64,000 bases of DNA from Thermococcus sp. P6 (GTDB lineage Archaea; Methanobacteriota_B; Thermococci; Thermococcales; Thermococcaceae), in contig NZ_CP015104.1 of the NCBI RefSeq assembly GCF_002214525.1, positions 1,116,001-1,180,000 on the forward strand. The letters are read 5' to 3'. The translations under genes were made by a program, and so were the position numbers. Below are positions 48,645 through 57,069 of the stretch, piece after piece. The stretch's first letter is position 1; each line of letters starts with the position of its first letter. Under the pieces are notes generated by a model. That model was not told the DNA's origin and searched no databases. It was given only the letters and a program-made list of their open reading frames with translations.

Positions 48645-50696
48645 TCAGAGCTCGTGGATCTCTTCGCTGGATTCCTCCTCTTCAGACTTCTTGGGCAGTC
48701 CTCCGGGACGGCTGCTCCTCTTCTTCTCGAGCTTCTCCCTGAGCTTTCTGGACTCGTCCCAGTACTTGTAAGCCGCACCCACGAGCACGAGGGTTGTTAG
48801 GATGAAGAGTATCGCGAGCGGTTTCCACGGATTGCCCGTCGGGCTGTAGGCTTCCACCACCCCTTTGATTTCCCCTGCAAGAACACCCGAATCGTTCCTC
48901 TCGGCGAGGGTTTTGTTGATGTAGGCCGGAAGCTCCTCTGGTGCTGGCCACACCTTTATCGTGGTGTTCTTAACGATGACCTTCGGCGGGATGCTGTCAA
49001 TGGTAACGAGGTTGCCGAGCTGGAGTTCCCTCTCGTTTCCGAGGGGGTCGAGGTAGACGAGGGTTGCCCGCACGTTTGTAAGGTTCTCGCTCAGAACCTT
49101 CAGGTCCACCTGAACCGTCTTGGTCTCCCCCGCCTTTATGGTTCCCACGCTGATGTAGGAGGGACCGTCCACGCTCGGGGGGAGGTCAAGGAGAAGGGTG
49201 GCGTTGGTTACGAACTCGTAGTCCGGAACCCCCTCACCAGCGGAGAGCGTGAACCTGAGCTTTACGCTATCACCGACCTTTGAGCCAACGTAGTTGCCCC
49301 ATGTTCCGTTGTAGGCCCGGGCGGTGACGTCTATGCTGGGCACGGCGTAGACCTCTATACCCTCAAGTGCCGGGGAGTAAACCGTCCTCTTCTCCCCCGT
49401 CTCGAGGCTCTGATCGTCGTAGAAGGTAACGATGGCCTTGCCGATGTCGAATTTACCCATCCCCGTCGGTTTGAGGACGTATATGAGGGCGGGCATGCTC
49501 GTGAAGGCCGGGAAGTTCTTGAGCGTCCACGTTCTGGTCATGCTCACGAGCTCAAAGCCATCGGGTATGGGAGCTGCAACGTTCACATCGTAGGCGTCTC
49601 CCCTTCCGAGGTTCTGGACGTTTATCGTGACCACGAGGATGTCTCCAAGGAGCATTTTCCGGGGAACGGCATCGATTTTAGCCATCAGGTTGGCCCTTCT
49701 CAGTATGGGGGTAACCTGCGCGTCCGCCGGACCGTAAACCCTCAGGATGGCCCTCTTGTAGTCCGGCTCAACGTTCTGGACGGAGAGCTTGAGGGGTGCG
49801 CCGGGAGCTTCCTTCGGCTCGTCACCGGCCTCGAGGAGCATCGTGCCGAGGCTTTCGTCTCCCTTAAGAACTTCGACCTTAACAACGTCGGGTATGGTGG
49901 AGACCAGCTTAACGTAGTAAGTGCTGCCGTCGACCTTAACGGGCAGTTTCTCGTTGACGTAAAGGAGGTCGTTGTAGAGCAGAACCTTCTCGACGGTTTC
50001 GTTGCTTTCCTGGCTGGAGGTGCCTCCTTTTTTAACGATCTGGAAGTCCGTAGAGGCTACCTTCGGGAGATAAACGTTCACGGTTGCACCGTTGTTGACC
50101 GTGTTAGTAACCTCCAGCGTGAGATAATCCGAGTAGGAGTGCTTATCATCGAGTTTGTAAGATACCCTTCCCGCGGATCCTTTGTCTACGGCGAGGGTGT
50201 AAGTGCTCCCGTAGGGCATGGTGACCTTAAAGGTGGCCGTGCTGCCTGAAACGGAGGTCAGCTTTATCTTAATCGCGGGAAAGCCCTCGGGCAGGGTTAT
50301 CTCGTCCCCGACGACCATGTTCTTCTCTGAAAGAATCTTCTGGATGGGAGAACTGATCTCCAGAAGTATGGAGTTGGTATCGTGTCTTATCCACACCAGA
50401 CTCACGTTCAGGTAAACGTTGTCCCCCGATGGATAGAGGAGGTGGTCACCTTCGCCGAGGACGTAGCTCCTGGAACCCTGAGGGCCGTCCACCTGGAGGT
50501 AGACCTGAGTCCAGTCCTTGTCGAAGTCAACGAACTGCACCTTAAAGGGTCCCAGAACGGCCTTATCTCCGGCACCAAGGGAGACACCGGATATGCTGGC
50601 TGATTCAGGCACGCCTGCGGCCCCCACGGCATGGAAGGAGGGTATCAATGAAAAGATCATCATTCCCAGCAGGATTAAAGCGGTTACCTTTCCCAT
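48645..50696 (-). CDS. Large secreted, C-terminally anchored surface protein (COG1361-like)
   Basis: A 683-residue protein. It has a signal peptide (VTALILLGMMIFSLIPSFHA), several beta-sandwich domains, and a CARDB/APHP-like segment near residues 340-400 (PRKMLLGDILVVTINVQNLG, with APIPDGFELV). A membrane helix (WKPLAILFILTTLVLVGAA) at about 620-640 and a basic then acidic cytoplasmic tail end it. It resembles the S-layer-like COG1361 proteins but not, as far as I recall, the main Thermococcales S-layer protein. SD GGAGG lies before ATG 50696. Role and ligand are unknown. Confidence 0.8.
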   Translation of the reverse strand: MGKVTALILLGMMIFSLIPSFHAVGAAGVPESASISGVSLGAGDKAVLGPFKVQFVDFDKDWTQVYLQVDGPQGSRSYVLGEGDHLLYPSGDNVYLNVSLVWIRHDTNSILLEISSPIQKILSEKNMVVGDEITLPEGFPAIKIKLTSVSGSTATFKVTMPYGSTYTLAVDKGSAGRVSYKLDDKHSYSDYLTLEVTNTVNNGATVNVYLPKVASTDFQIVKKGGTSSQESNETVEKVLLYNDLLYVNEKLPVKVDGSTYYVKLVSTIPDVVKVEVLKGDESLGTMLLEAGDEPKEAPGAPLKLSVQNVEPDYKRAILRVYGPADAQVTPILRRANLMAKIDAVPRKMLLGDILVVTINVQNLGRGDAYDVNVAAPIPDGFELVSMTRTWTLKNFPAFTSMPALIYVLKPTGMGKFDIGKAIVTFYDDQSLETGEKRTVYSPALEGIEVYAVPSIDVTARAYNGTWGNYVGSKVGDSVKLRFTLSAGEGVPDYEFVTNATLLLDLPPSVDGPSYISVGTIKAGETKTVQVDLKVLSENLTNVRATLVYLDPLGNERELQLGNLVTIDSIPPKVIVKNTTIKVWPAPEELPAYINKTLAERNDSGVLAGEIKGVVEAYSPTGNPWKPLAILFILTTLVLVGAAYKYWDESRKLREKLEKKRSSRPGGLPKKSEEEESSEEIHEL

Positions 50697-50751
50697 TCTT
50701 TCAGCCTCCGGTTGTTTAACAAAACCAGAAGGGGGAGGTGATATAAAGGTG

Positions 50752-52068
50752 TTACGGTGTTAGTCTCCTCCTGTCCCTCGGGAAGAGGATGACCTCCCTG
50801 ATGTTGTTCAGGTTCAGCATCTGCTTTATCAGCCTCTCCGCCCCGAGGCCAAAGCCGCCGTGGGGGGGCATCCCGTAGCGAAAGGCCTTAAGGTAGAACT
50901 CGAAGCTCCCCGGATCGAGGCCCTTCTCCCTGATCTGCTCGACGAGGACGTCAACCCTGTGCTCCCTCTGGCCGCCGGAGGTTATCTCCACCCCCCTGTA
51001 CTCGAGGTCAAAGGAGCGGCTTATCTCCGGCCGGTCGTCGTACTTCATTATGTAGAAGGGCTTTGCCTCGCTGGGGTACCCGTGGATGAAGTAGAGGGGT
51101 GCGTCTTCGTTCTCCATCATGTACTTCCCGAGCAGTTTCTCGCCCTCGGTGTCTATGTCCTCGCCCCACTCAATTTTCTTTCCGAGGTCCGAGAGGACTT
51201 CGAGGGCCTCCCCGTACGATACCCTGGGGAAGGGCAGCCTCGGCTCCTCGAGTTCAAAGTTCAGGATTTCCAGTTCCTTCTCGTTGTGCTCGAGGACGTG
51301 TTTGATGACACTTCCAACCATCATTTCGAGTAGGTTCATAACCTCTTCCTCGTTTTCTATGAAGGCCATCTCGGCATCTACGCTCCACGCCTCGTTCAAG
51401 TGCCTCGTCGTGTTGTGCTCCTCGGCCCGGAAGATGGGGGCCACCTCGTAAACCCTGTCGAGGCCCGTGGCCATCATTATCTGTTTGTAGAGCTGCGGGG
51501 ACTGGGCCAGAAAGGCGTCCCTCTCGAAGTATTTCAGGGGGAAAAGCTCGGTCCCGCCTTCCGTGGCCGTGGCGATTATTTTCGGGGTGTGAACCTCGAC
51601 GAAGCCCTCGCTGTGGAAGAAGTCCCTGATGGCCCTGAAGACGCTGGAGCGTATTTTGAAGATCGCCATTACCTCCGGCCTTCTGAGGTCCATGAAGCGG
51701 TTGTCCAGCCTCGTGTCGAGTTCGGCCTTCACCTTCCCCGTGGGGTCGAGGGGCAGCGGGGATTGGGCGACGTTGAGGACCTCAATCCTCTCTGGAAGAA
51801 CCTCAAATCCCAGCCTCGCCTTGGGCGTGAAGCTGACGACTCCCTCAACGGCCACAACGTCCTCGGCGTTGAGCTTCGGTATGAGCCCGAAGATCTCGGG
51901 ACTTACCTTCTTCTTCGGGGCGGTGACCTGAATTATGCCCTCCCTGTCCCTTATCCAGAGGAACTTTATTCCACCGAGGTCCTTTACCTCCTGAACCCAT
52001 CCCGCGATCCTGACCCTCTTACCGTTCAGCTCCTCGGTTATCTGGGCTGAGTAGTGCGTTCTGTACAT
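50752..52068 (-). CDS. aspS: Aspartyl-tRNA synthetase
   Basis: A class IIb enzyme charging tRNA(Asp). The 438 residues equal the length of the Thermococcus kodakarensis enzyme. The N-terminal OB fold ([18 protein letters not shown]) binds the anticodon. Motif 2 is in [17 protein letters not shown] and motif 3 in [15 protein letters not shown]. The start is ATG 52068, the third of a run of possible starts, with GGGTGATGATC just upstream. No Asn-tRNA route gene is adjacent. Confidence 0.96.
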   Translation of the reverse strand: MYRTHYSAQITEELNGKRVRIAGWVQEVKDLGGIKFLWIRDREGIIQVTAPKKKVSPEIFGLIPKLNAEDVVAVEGVVSFTPKARLGFEVLPERIEVLNVAQSPLPLDPTGKVKAELDTRLDNRFMDLRRPEVMAIFKIRSSVFRAIRDFFHSEGFVEVHTPKIIATATEGGTELFPLKYFERDAFLAQSPQLYKQIMMATGLDRVYEVAPIFRAEEHNTTRHLNEAWSVDAEMAFIENEEEVMNLLEMMVGSVIKHVLEHNEKELEILNFELEEPRLPFPRVSYGEALEVLSDLGKKIEWGEDIDTEGEKLLGKYMMENEDAPLYFIHGYPSEAKPFYIMKYDDRPEISRSFDLEYRGVEITSGGQREHRVDVLVEQIREKGLDPGSFEFYLKAFRYGMPPHGGFGLGAERLIKQMLNLNNIREVILFPRDRRRLTP

Positions 52069-52091
52069 GATCATCACCCGATGAAGGAAGA

Positions 52092-52604
52092 TCAGATGAA
52101 GTTTATCCTTACCTCCGCACCGGCTATCTGGGAGATTATGCTCTCGAGCACTTCCCTCCTTCCGGGGATCTTCTTCCTGTCCCTGTCCGGCACGAGAATC
52201 CTGTAGTAATTATCTCCGCTGGGCTTGTAAACGACGTTGACCCCGAAGACCCCCGCGGGGTAGAGTAAATCGGTGGCGATCTTCTTAACGTCCTCGGGTT
52301 TTCTCACCTCAACCGCCTCGATGACGCGTATCCTCTTTCCAAGCTCCCTCGTAAGGATCTTCACGTTTTTACCGCCTTTTCCGATGGTCAGCGGAACGTC
52401 ACCCTCCCCGACCACGATGACAACCAGATCACCGGCCTCGACGGCCTTCTTGAACTCCACATCCGAGTCACCGATGAGCCTGTAGAGAAGTCTCGCAACC
52501 TTAACGTCCAGCTCGGATATGATCCCTTCCTGAAGTTTTTTCTCGTCGGCCGGGCACAGAATACCATCGGTCTTCAAACACACCTCACAGATCGGTGCCT
52601 TCAT
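52092..52604 (-). CDS. NusA-like KH-domain protein with zinc knuckle
   Basis: A 170-residue protein. The N-terminus has Cys ligands (PICEVCLKTDGILCP). Two KH-like domains follow, the first with the GxxG loop in LTIGKGGKNVKIL and the second near IPGRREVLESIISQI. Archaeal proteins of this kind are called NusA-like, but an elongation role is not proven. A minus-strand TATA (ggtttttaaacgg, about 52651-52663) lies upstream. Confidence 0.8.
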   Translation of the reverse strand: MKAPICEVCLKTDGILCPADEKKLQEGIISELDVKVARLLYRLIGDSDVEFKKAVEAGDLVVIVVGEGDVPLTIGKGGKNVKILTRELGKRIRVIEAVEVRKPEDVKKIATDLLYPAGVFGVNVVYKPSGDNYYRILVPDRDRKKIPGRREVLESIISQIAGAEVRINFI

Positions 52605-52678
52605 CTTCTCACCTCCTCCGTCCGAAGAATGAACCTGAGGGCTAACCTAAATTCCGGAGCCCGTTTAAAAACCTTATG

Positions 52679-52684
52679 AAAAAA
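52679..52684 (-). terminator. Oligo-T terminator of the HPS-PHI/FtsZ-like operon
   Basis: Six T residues on the minus strand, 8 nt after the HD gene stop. It marks the likely end of the six-gene transcript that begins with hxlAB. Confidence 0.45.
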
Positions 52685-52692
52685 GGGTAAGC

Positions 52693-53313
52693 TCAGGCTT
52701 TCCCCTCTATCTCCAGCCTGATGCGCTCGATGAACCTAAGTGTAAAGGCGTGTCTCTCCTCCGCCATGCTTCTGGCCGTTTCGGTGTACATGGTATCCCT
52801 GAGCTTCAGTATCTTCTCCTCGAAGTGCCTCAGCGAGGCTTCTATGTCCCTCCCGTGCTCTCCGGAGTACATGAAAACCCTCGCAATGCCTATCGCACCG
52901 ATGGCGTCGAGCTTGTCTGCATCGCTCAGGATCTTTGCTTCCAGAGTTTCGGGCTCGGGACCACGGGAAAAGCGGTGGGATTCAATGGCCCGGGCAACCG
53001 CACGGGCCTTTTCCTCGGGGTAGCCGAGGCTTCTTAAATAGTCCTCCGCAATCCTCGCCCCCTCGATGGCGTGATCTTCTACCTTCCCCGCGTCTTCCAG
53101 AGGGCGGGCAACGTCATGGAGAAGGGCCGCAAGCGCCAGAACCTCAAGATCCGCGCCTTCTTTTTTCCCGATGTGCATGCACAGGTTGAAGACGCGCTCA
53201 ACATGGCTGAAACCGTGGGTTCCTTCCCTTTCGAAGAACTTCCTCGCGTACTCCCGGGTCCTCTCTATGAGCCTGAGGGTTTCCTCGTCGGCTATGAACT
53301 CCTTCAGGTTCAT
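52693..53313 (-). CDS. HD-domain phosphohydrolase
   Basis: A 206-residue HD-superfamily hydrolase. Metal ligands are in GTHGFSHVERVFNL (first His), AALLHDVARPLED (HD pair), RAIESHRFSR and LSDADKLDAIGAIG (final Asp). This is the YedJ-like subgroup with nucleotide-phosphate substrates in some relatives. It is the last gene of the operon and starts directly after the DUF4392 stop. Confidence 0.88.
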   Translation of the reverse strand: MNLKEFIADEETLRLIERTREYARKFFEREGTHGFSHVERVFNLCMHIGKKEGADLEVLALAALLHDVARPLEDAGKVEDHAIEGARIAEDYLRSLGYPEEKARAVARAIESHRFSRGPEPETLEAKILSDADKLDAIGAIGIARVFMYSGEHGRDIEASLRHFEEKILKLRDTMYTETARSMAEERHAFTLRFIERIRLEIEGKA

Positions 53314-54126
53314 TCAACCACCCATCGATTCCTCCAGCAGGGCGTTTAAAAGTTCAACGATCCCCTCGTGTATCCTCAGGCTTATACCGTCCACCGTGGG
53401 GGTCTGGTTCCGGGTTACCCCGTCTATGAGCCCGGACCTTGAGATGGTCCTTATGACCTCCCCCTCCTTCCAGTCGGGGATCAGTTTTCGACCGAACTCC
53501 AGAGAGGCCTGGGCTACGAGCCCGTAGGCGCCCCAGTTTGAGACCGCCGAAAGAACGAGTCCGTCGGTTTCAACGGTGCTCGCTATTTTCCTCCCGCGGG
53601 GGACGTGCCTCTCAACGAGCTCCCTGATCTTTCCCATCCCCGCCTCGTTTCCCCCGTCGCCTATTCCAATCGTGGGTATGCCAGCATCTCTCGCCTCGAG
53701 GATCGCACGGTCAAAGGTCCCCCGGGTTATCTCCGCCCCCGTCATCGAGTAGTACCTTCCGTCCTTCCCCCTGCCGGGGGTTTCCACGGCCACGACGAGG
53801 GAGTAATCGCTAACATCCGGCCCTTCCACGAAGCTCAGGTGAAACCGGTCGAGGGCTTCCCTCACCTCCTGGTAGGTGAGCACCTCCGCCCTTCCGCCGA
53901 GGTTCTCCACGGCCCTCGCTATGGCAAGCGCCCCCGGTGGTCCGTCGGTTTCCGCCCTCATCGTCGGGGGTATGGGAAAACCCGTTATGATCAAAACCCT
54001 CTCGTAATTGTCGAGGAGCATCTTCGCGGAATCGCGTAAGAAATCGGGATTATTTCTCCGGTAGTCGAGGTAAACCCTGAGTGTCCCTCGGTTACCGGCG
54101 TCCGTGTTGATGAGATGGGCTATCAT
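53314..54126 (-). CDS. DUF4392 / D-glutamate cyclase-like protein
   Basis: A 270-residue protein resembling the C-terminal domain of mammalian D-glutamate cyclase, which turns D-glutamate into 5-oxo-D-proline. Conserved blocks are RVLIITGFPIPP, AETDGPPGALAIARA, GIPTIGIGDGGNEAGMGK and ASTVETDGLVLSAVSNWG. The archaeal substrate is unknown. It starts 2 nt after the 58-residue gene ends. Confidence 0.82.
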   Translation of the reverse strand: MIAHLINTDAGNRGTLRVYLDYRRNNPDFLRDSAKMLLDNYERVLIITGFPIPPTMRAETDGPPGALAIARAVENLGGRAEVLTYQEVREALDRFHLSFVEGPDVSDYSLVVAVETPGRGKDGRYYSMTGAEITRGTFDRAILEARDAGIPTIGIGDGGNEAGMGKIRELVERHVPRGRKIASTVETDGLVLSAVSNWGAYGLVAQASLEFGRKLIPDWKEGEVIRTISRSGLIDGVTRNQTPTVDGISLRIHEGIVELLNALLEESMGG

Positions 54127-54128
54127 GC

Positions 54129-54305
54129 CTACTCAACCTCGTAGACCACTACCCTGACCTTCTTGCCCTTCAGGGCCTCCTTGAGCTTCCACCAGAGCTC
54201 CGTGGGTTCTTCACTCCTGTGGGTCAGCTCGTGGCCGTTTTCGAGCCTGACCTTTTTCTCCCCGTACCTCACGAAAACGCCTTCCTCATCGAACACCTTC
54301 CTCAT
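54129..54305 (-). CDS. Small operon protein (58 aa), unknown function
   Basis: A short gene in the gap between the HAD phosphatase and DUF4392. The protein begins RKVFDEEGVFVRYGEKKV, has LTHRSEEPTELWWKLKEAL in the middle and ends in a beta-like KKVRVVVYEVE. Its ATG overlaps the HAD stop as ATGA, and 2 nt separate it from the next start, so translation is coupled on both sides. No family is recognised. Confidence 0.75.
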   Translation of the reverse strand: MRKVFDEEGVFVRYGEKKVRLENGHELTHRSEEPTELWWKLKEALKGKKVRVVVYEVE

Positions 54306-54946
54306 GTTGCCCCCTCCACTATTTTTCTAAGCTCATGAAGGGTTCTAACCTCGTAATCGGCCATGTTGTAGCCCCTTTCTCCCTCCCGGTTTACCCATAC
54401 GGCCGTCATCCCGAGGTTCTTGGCCCCGTAAACGTCCTGACTGAGGGAATCTCCCACCATAATGGCCTCTTCGGGCTTCAATCCGAGGGCCTCAAGGGCG
54501 TACAGGAATATCTTCGGCTCCGGCTTTACGGAGTTGACGTCATCCCGGGTAACAACGACGTCGAAGTAATCCATCAGTCCGGTGAGTCTGAGCTTCAGCC
54601 TCTGGTATTCGGGCCCGCTGGTAACGACGCCGAGTCCGTATTCCTCCTCCCTGAGCCATTTCAGGACCGGAATCGTATCGGGGTAAACGTGGAGCTTCTG
54701 CGGGTAAGCCCTGAGCAGTTCCTCGTACCTGAGGTCCACCCCGAAGAGTTCGAAGAAGAAGTTCCAGTCGTGCCACTCGTAGGTGTCCCTCCTTCCAAGG
54801 AGCTCCCCGAGGAACCGCTTCCTCGCCTCTTCCCTGCTGATTCCAAACTTCCGGGATATCCTGTCGTAAACCTGTGGAAGGAAGAGCTGTATGAGAGGTA
54901 TCTCCGTCAGCAGTGTTCCGTCCACGTCGAAGAGAACCGCCTTCAT
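54302..54946 (-). CDS. HAD-superfamily hydrolase
   Basis: A 214-residue HAD phosphatase with a helical cap. Motif I is LFDVDGTLLTE, motif II VVTSGPEYQ, the Lys is in VNSVKPEPKIFLY and motif IV is VGDSLSQDVYGAKN. It belongs to the TIGR02253-like group; the substrate is unknown. It starts 1 nt after the FtsZ-like gene stops. Confidence 0.88.
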   Translation of the reverse strand: MKAVLFDVDGTLLTEIPLIQLFLPQVYDRISRKFGISREEARKRFLGELLGRRDTYEWHDWNFFFELFGVDLRYEELLRAYPQKLHVYPDTIPVLKWLREEEYGLGVVTSGPEYQRLKLRLTGLMDYFDVVVTRDDVNSVKPEPKIFLYALEALGLKPEEAIMVGDSLSQDVYGAKNLGMTAVWVNREGERGYNMADYEVRTLHELRKIVEGAT

Positions 54947-54947
54947 C

Positions 54948-55700
54948 CTACCATCTCCTTACGAGGAGGGCCAGTATCTCGACCCCTCTCCCCATGTCCT
55001 CGTCCGTTATTACGCCCCAGATGACGTCCTTCTCGGAGAGTATCTCCTGAAACCTCCCGAGGATCGAGTGGGCGTCCTTCAGGGGAAAGCTCGTTCCCAC
55101 CAGAATCCCCACGAGTCCCCGCTCCCAGATCCCCCAGTGCCACCTGAAGTCCACCTTCCTGAGGAGCCTGAGAATGCCCACGTTGCCGCCTTTTATGATG
55201 TTGAAGAGATCCGCGTAGTCGATGTTGACGAGCATCCGGGTTTCGAGGTAGTAGTGGAGCCGGGAGAACATCTCCGCGATGCTCTTTGAGGCCCCATCGA
55301 AGGCCTCCGACAGGGAAGCGTTTTCATCGATAAGGAAATCCCACAGGGAGTCATAAAACACCGTTTCAAAATCCCCGGCCCACGGAGGTTTCTTCTCGAC
55401 TACAAGTTCTTTCCCGGGGGTCAAAACGTAGGCGAGCTTTATCACTCCTGCCGGAACGCTCTCGACTATCAGCCTCTCGAGCTCGCGGTTCACTTCCGTG
55501 TCCTCGAAGACCAGCCAGAGGAAGCTCCCATCCGGAAGGCCTGAGATGAAGTTCCTCAGGCGATCCCCGTAGGTATCGGGCCGGAGGAGGTAATAGGCGG
55601 GGTTCACGGTTACCCTGACCACTCCATCGGCCCTTATGCCGTTGACCACGCGAGCGCCATTGTTCCCTATGCCCACAAAAATATGGGTAAAAGATCCCAT
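54948..55700 (-). CDS. Degenerate FtsZ/tubulin-superfamily protein
   Basis: A 250-residue protein I read as a shortened, divergent FtsZ relative. The N-terminus IFVGIGNNGARVVNG matches the first nucleotide-binding loop region. LVNIDYADLFNIIKGGNVGIL (key residues Asn159, Asp161, Asp164) matches the T7 synergy loop and following helix. GILVGTSFPLKDA and VIWGVITDEDMGRGVEI (about 199-241) match the C-terminal FtsZ domain. The GGGTGTG T4 loop is absent; its place, about residue 65, reads FEDTEVN. GTP binding as in FtsZ is therefore doubtful. ATG 55700 follows GGGGGG. It is second in the hxlAB operon. This assignment comes from motif reading only. Confidence 0.65.
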   Translation of the reverse strand: MGSFTHIFVGIGNNGARVVNGIRADGVVRVTVNPAYYLLRPDTYGDRLRNFISGLPDGSFLWLVFEDTEVNRELERLIVESVPAGVIKLAYVLTPGKELVVEKKPPWAGDFETVFYDSLWDFLIDENASLSEAFDGASKSIAEMFSRLHYYLETRMLVNIDYADLFNIIKGGNVGILRLLRKVDFRWHWGIWERGLVGILVGTSFPLKDAHSILGRFQEILSEKDVIWGVITDEDMGRGVEILALLVRRW

Positions 55701-55710
55701 GATGCCCCCC

Positions 55711-56931
55711 TTACTCGAGGGTCGCATGCTTCTTCCTCATATCCTTTTCGGTCTTCTGAAACGTTGCCATAAGGAGGGCTATGACGCCGTCCATGAACAC
55801 CATCGTGGAGTCCTCAAAGAGCGTCCCCATGGGGGCTATCCATTTGTATCTTGTGAGCATCTGGCGGGCTATGTAGTCGGTTGGAACATCTGATTTGGCC
55901 CTTCCGGGTATCTCCACCACGACATCGGCGAGCTTTCCAAGGGTTGAGTTCGAGTAGGAGGTTATCGCCACGACCTTTCCACCCTCCTTTTTGGCTATCT
56001 TCGCGGCGTCAACGATGCTGGTTGTTTCGCCCGAACCGCTGATGGCTATTAACAGGTCTCCCGCCTCAAAGGCCGGCGTTATGGTCTCGCCGACGACGTA
56101 AACGTTGAAGTCGAGGTGCATGAGACGCATCGCGAAGGCCTTACCCACGAGACCGCTTCTCCCGGCACCGTAAACGAATATCTTGTTCGCCCCTATCATA
56201 GCGTCGACGAAGCCGCGAACCTGTTCCATCTTTAACTTCTCGGCAACGCCCGCCACGTGCTCCGTTATGTCCCTCATGGCCTTCCTTATGGCCATCATGT
56301 ACTCCTCCCAGAACAGGTCTATTATCCTCCTGGTTACCTCCTCGGGATCCTTGGCCTTCGTTATGGCCCCGCCGACGATTATTATCGTTGCCCCGAGCTC
56401 GATGACCTTCGGGATGGTCTCAAGGTTCAACCCGCCGGCAACCGCAACCGGGACGTTAACCTCTTTGATTACCTTTTCGAGGTCTTCCAGCGGGTTTTTG
56501 CCCTGAGCCTGCTCGTCTATGCCCGTGTGGACGAGGATGTAGTGAACCCCCATCCTCTCGAGTTCCTTCGCCCTTTTGACCTTGTCCTTAACCCCGATGA
56601 GGTCCACCATAACCCTGATGCCGTACTTTCTGGCTACCTCAACGGCGTCCTTTATCGTCTTGTCATCTGCCACACCAAGGATCGATACAACGTCCGCACC
56701 GTGCCTCGCCGCCATTTCCACCTCGAGCGCTCCTGTATCCATCGTCTTCAGATCTGCGACGATCTTTCTGTCCGGAAAGCGTCTCTTGAGAAGCTCAACA
56801 GCACGCATGCCCTCCTTCTTAACCAGTGGGGTCCCGACCTCCAGCCAGTGAGCTCCACCACGGGCGGCTTTTTCCGCTATAGAAATGGCCTCCTCAACAT
56901 CGGTAAGGTCAAGGGCAACCTGAAGTATCAT
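55711..56931 (-). CDS. Bifunctional 3-hexulose-6-phosphate synthase / 6-phospho-3-hexuloisomerase
   Basis: A fused HPS-PHI enzyme of the ribulose monophosphate pathway. In Thermococcales it runs in reverse to make ribulose 5-phosphate from fructose 6-phosphate, releasing formaldehyde, and replaces the pentose phosphate pathway. The HPS part (about 1-210) has LQVALDLTDVEEA, IVADLKTMDTGALE and VAVAGGLNLETI. The PHI part (about 220-406) has the SIS fold with VYGAGRSGLVGKAFAMRL and LIAISGSGETTSIV. The 406 residues equal the characterised T. kodakarensis fusion. The frame extends to 57243, but ATG 56931 has GGAGGCGAGGAG before it. It heads the six-gene operon. Confidence 0.95.
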   Translation of the reverse strand: MILQVALDLTDVEEAISIAEKAARGGAHWLEVGTPLVKKEGMRAVELLKRRFPDRKIVADLKTMDTGALEVEMAARHGADVVSILGVADDKTIKDAVEVARKYGIRVMVDLIGVKDKVKRAKELERMGVHYILVHTGIDEQAQGKNPLEDLEKVIKEVNVPVAVAGGLNLETIPKVIELGATIIIVGGAITKAKDPEEVTRRIIDLFWEEYMMAIRKAMRDITEHVAGVAEKLKMEQVRGFVDAMIGANKIFVYGAGRSGLVGKAFAMRLMHLDFNVYVVGETITPAFEAGDLLIAISGSGETTSIVDAAKIAKKEGGKVVAITSYSNSTLGKLADVVVEIPGRAKSDVPTDYIARQMLTRYKWIAPMGTLFEDSTMVFMDGVIALLMATFQKTEKDMRKKHATLE

Positions 56932-56973
56932 CTCCTCGCCTCCGAAGGGTTTTCGTTTTAGCCTTAAGGGCCT

Positions 56974-56986
56974 ACTTTTTAAAGTT
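56974..56986 (-). promoter_or_regulatory. TATA promoter of the HPS-PHI operon
   Basis: Minus-strand aaactttaaaaag-type element about 44 nt before ATG 56931, leaving a leader of about 20 nt. The remaining gap to 57070 holds only the divergent promoter. Confidence 0.45.
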
Positions 56987-57028
56987 TGGTGTTGAAATTT
57001 AACAGGAACATGGCAATAACACCGGCCA

Positions 57029-57040
57029 AGGTTTAAAAAA
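57029..57040 (+). promoter_or_regulatory. TATA promoter of the ureohydrolase-like operon
   Basis: aggtttaaaaaa lies 30 nt before ATG 57070, followed by the SD GGGAGGTGGGATC. Confidence 0.5.
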
Positions 57041-57069
57041 CGGGGGGACAACTCCCGGGAGGTGGGATC

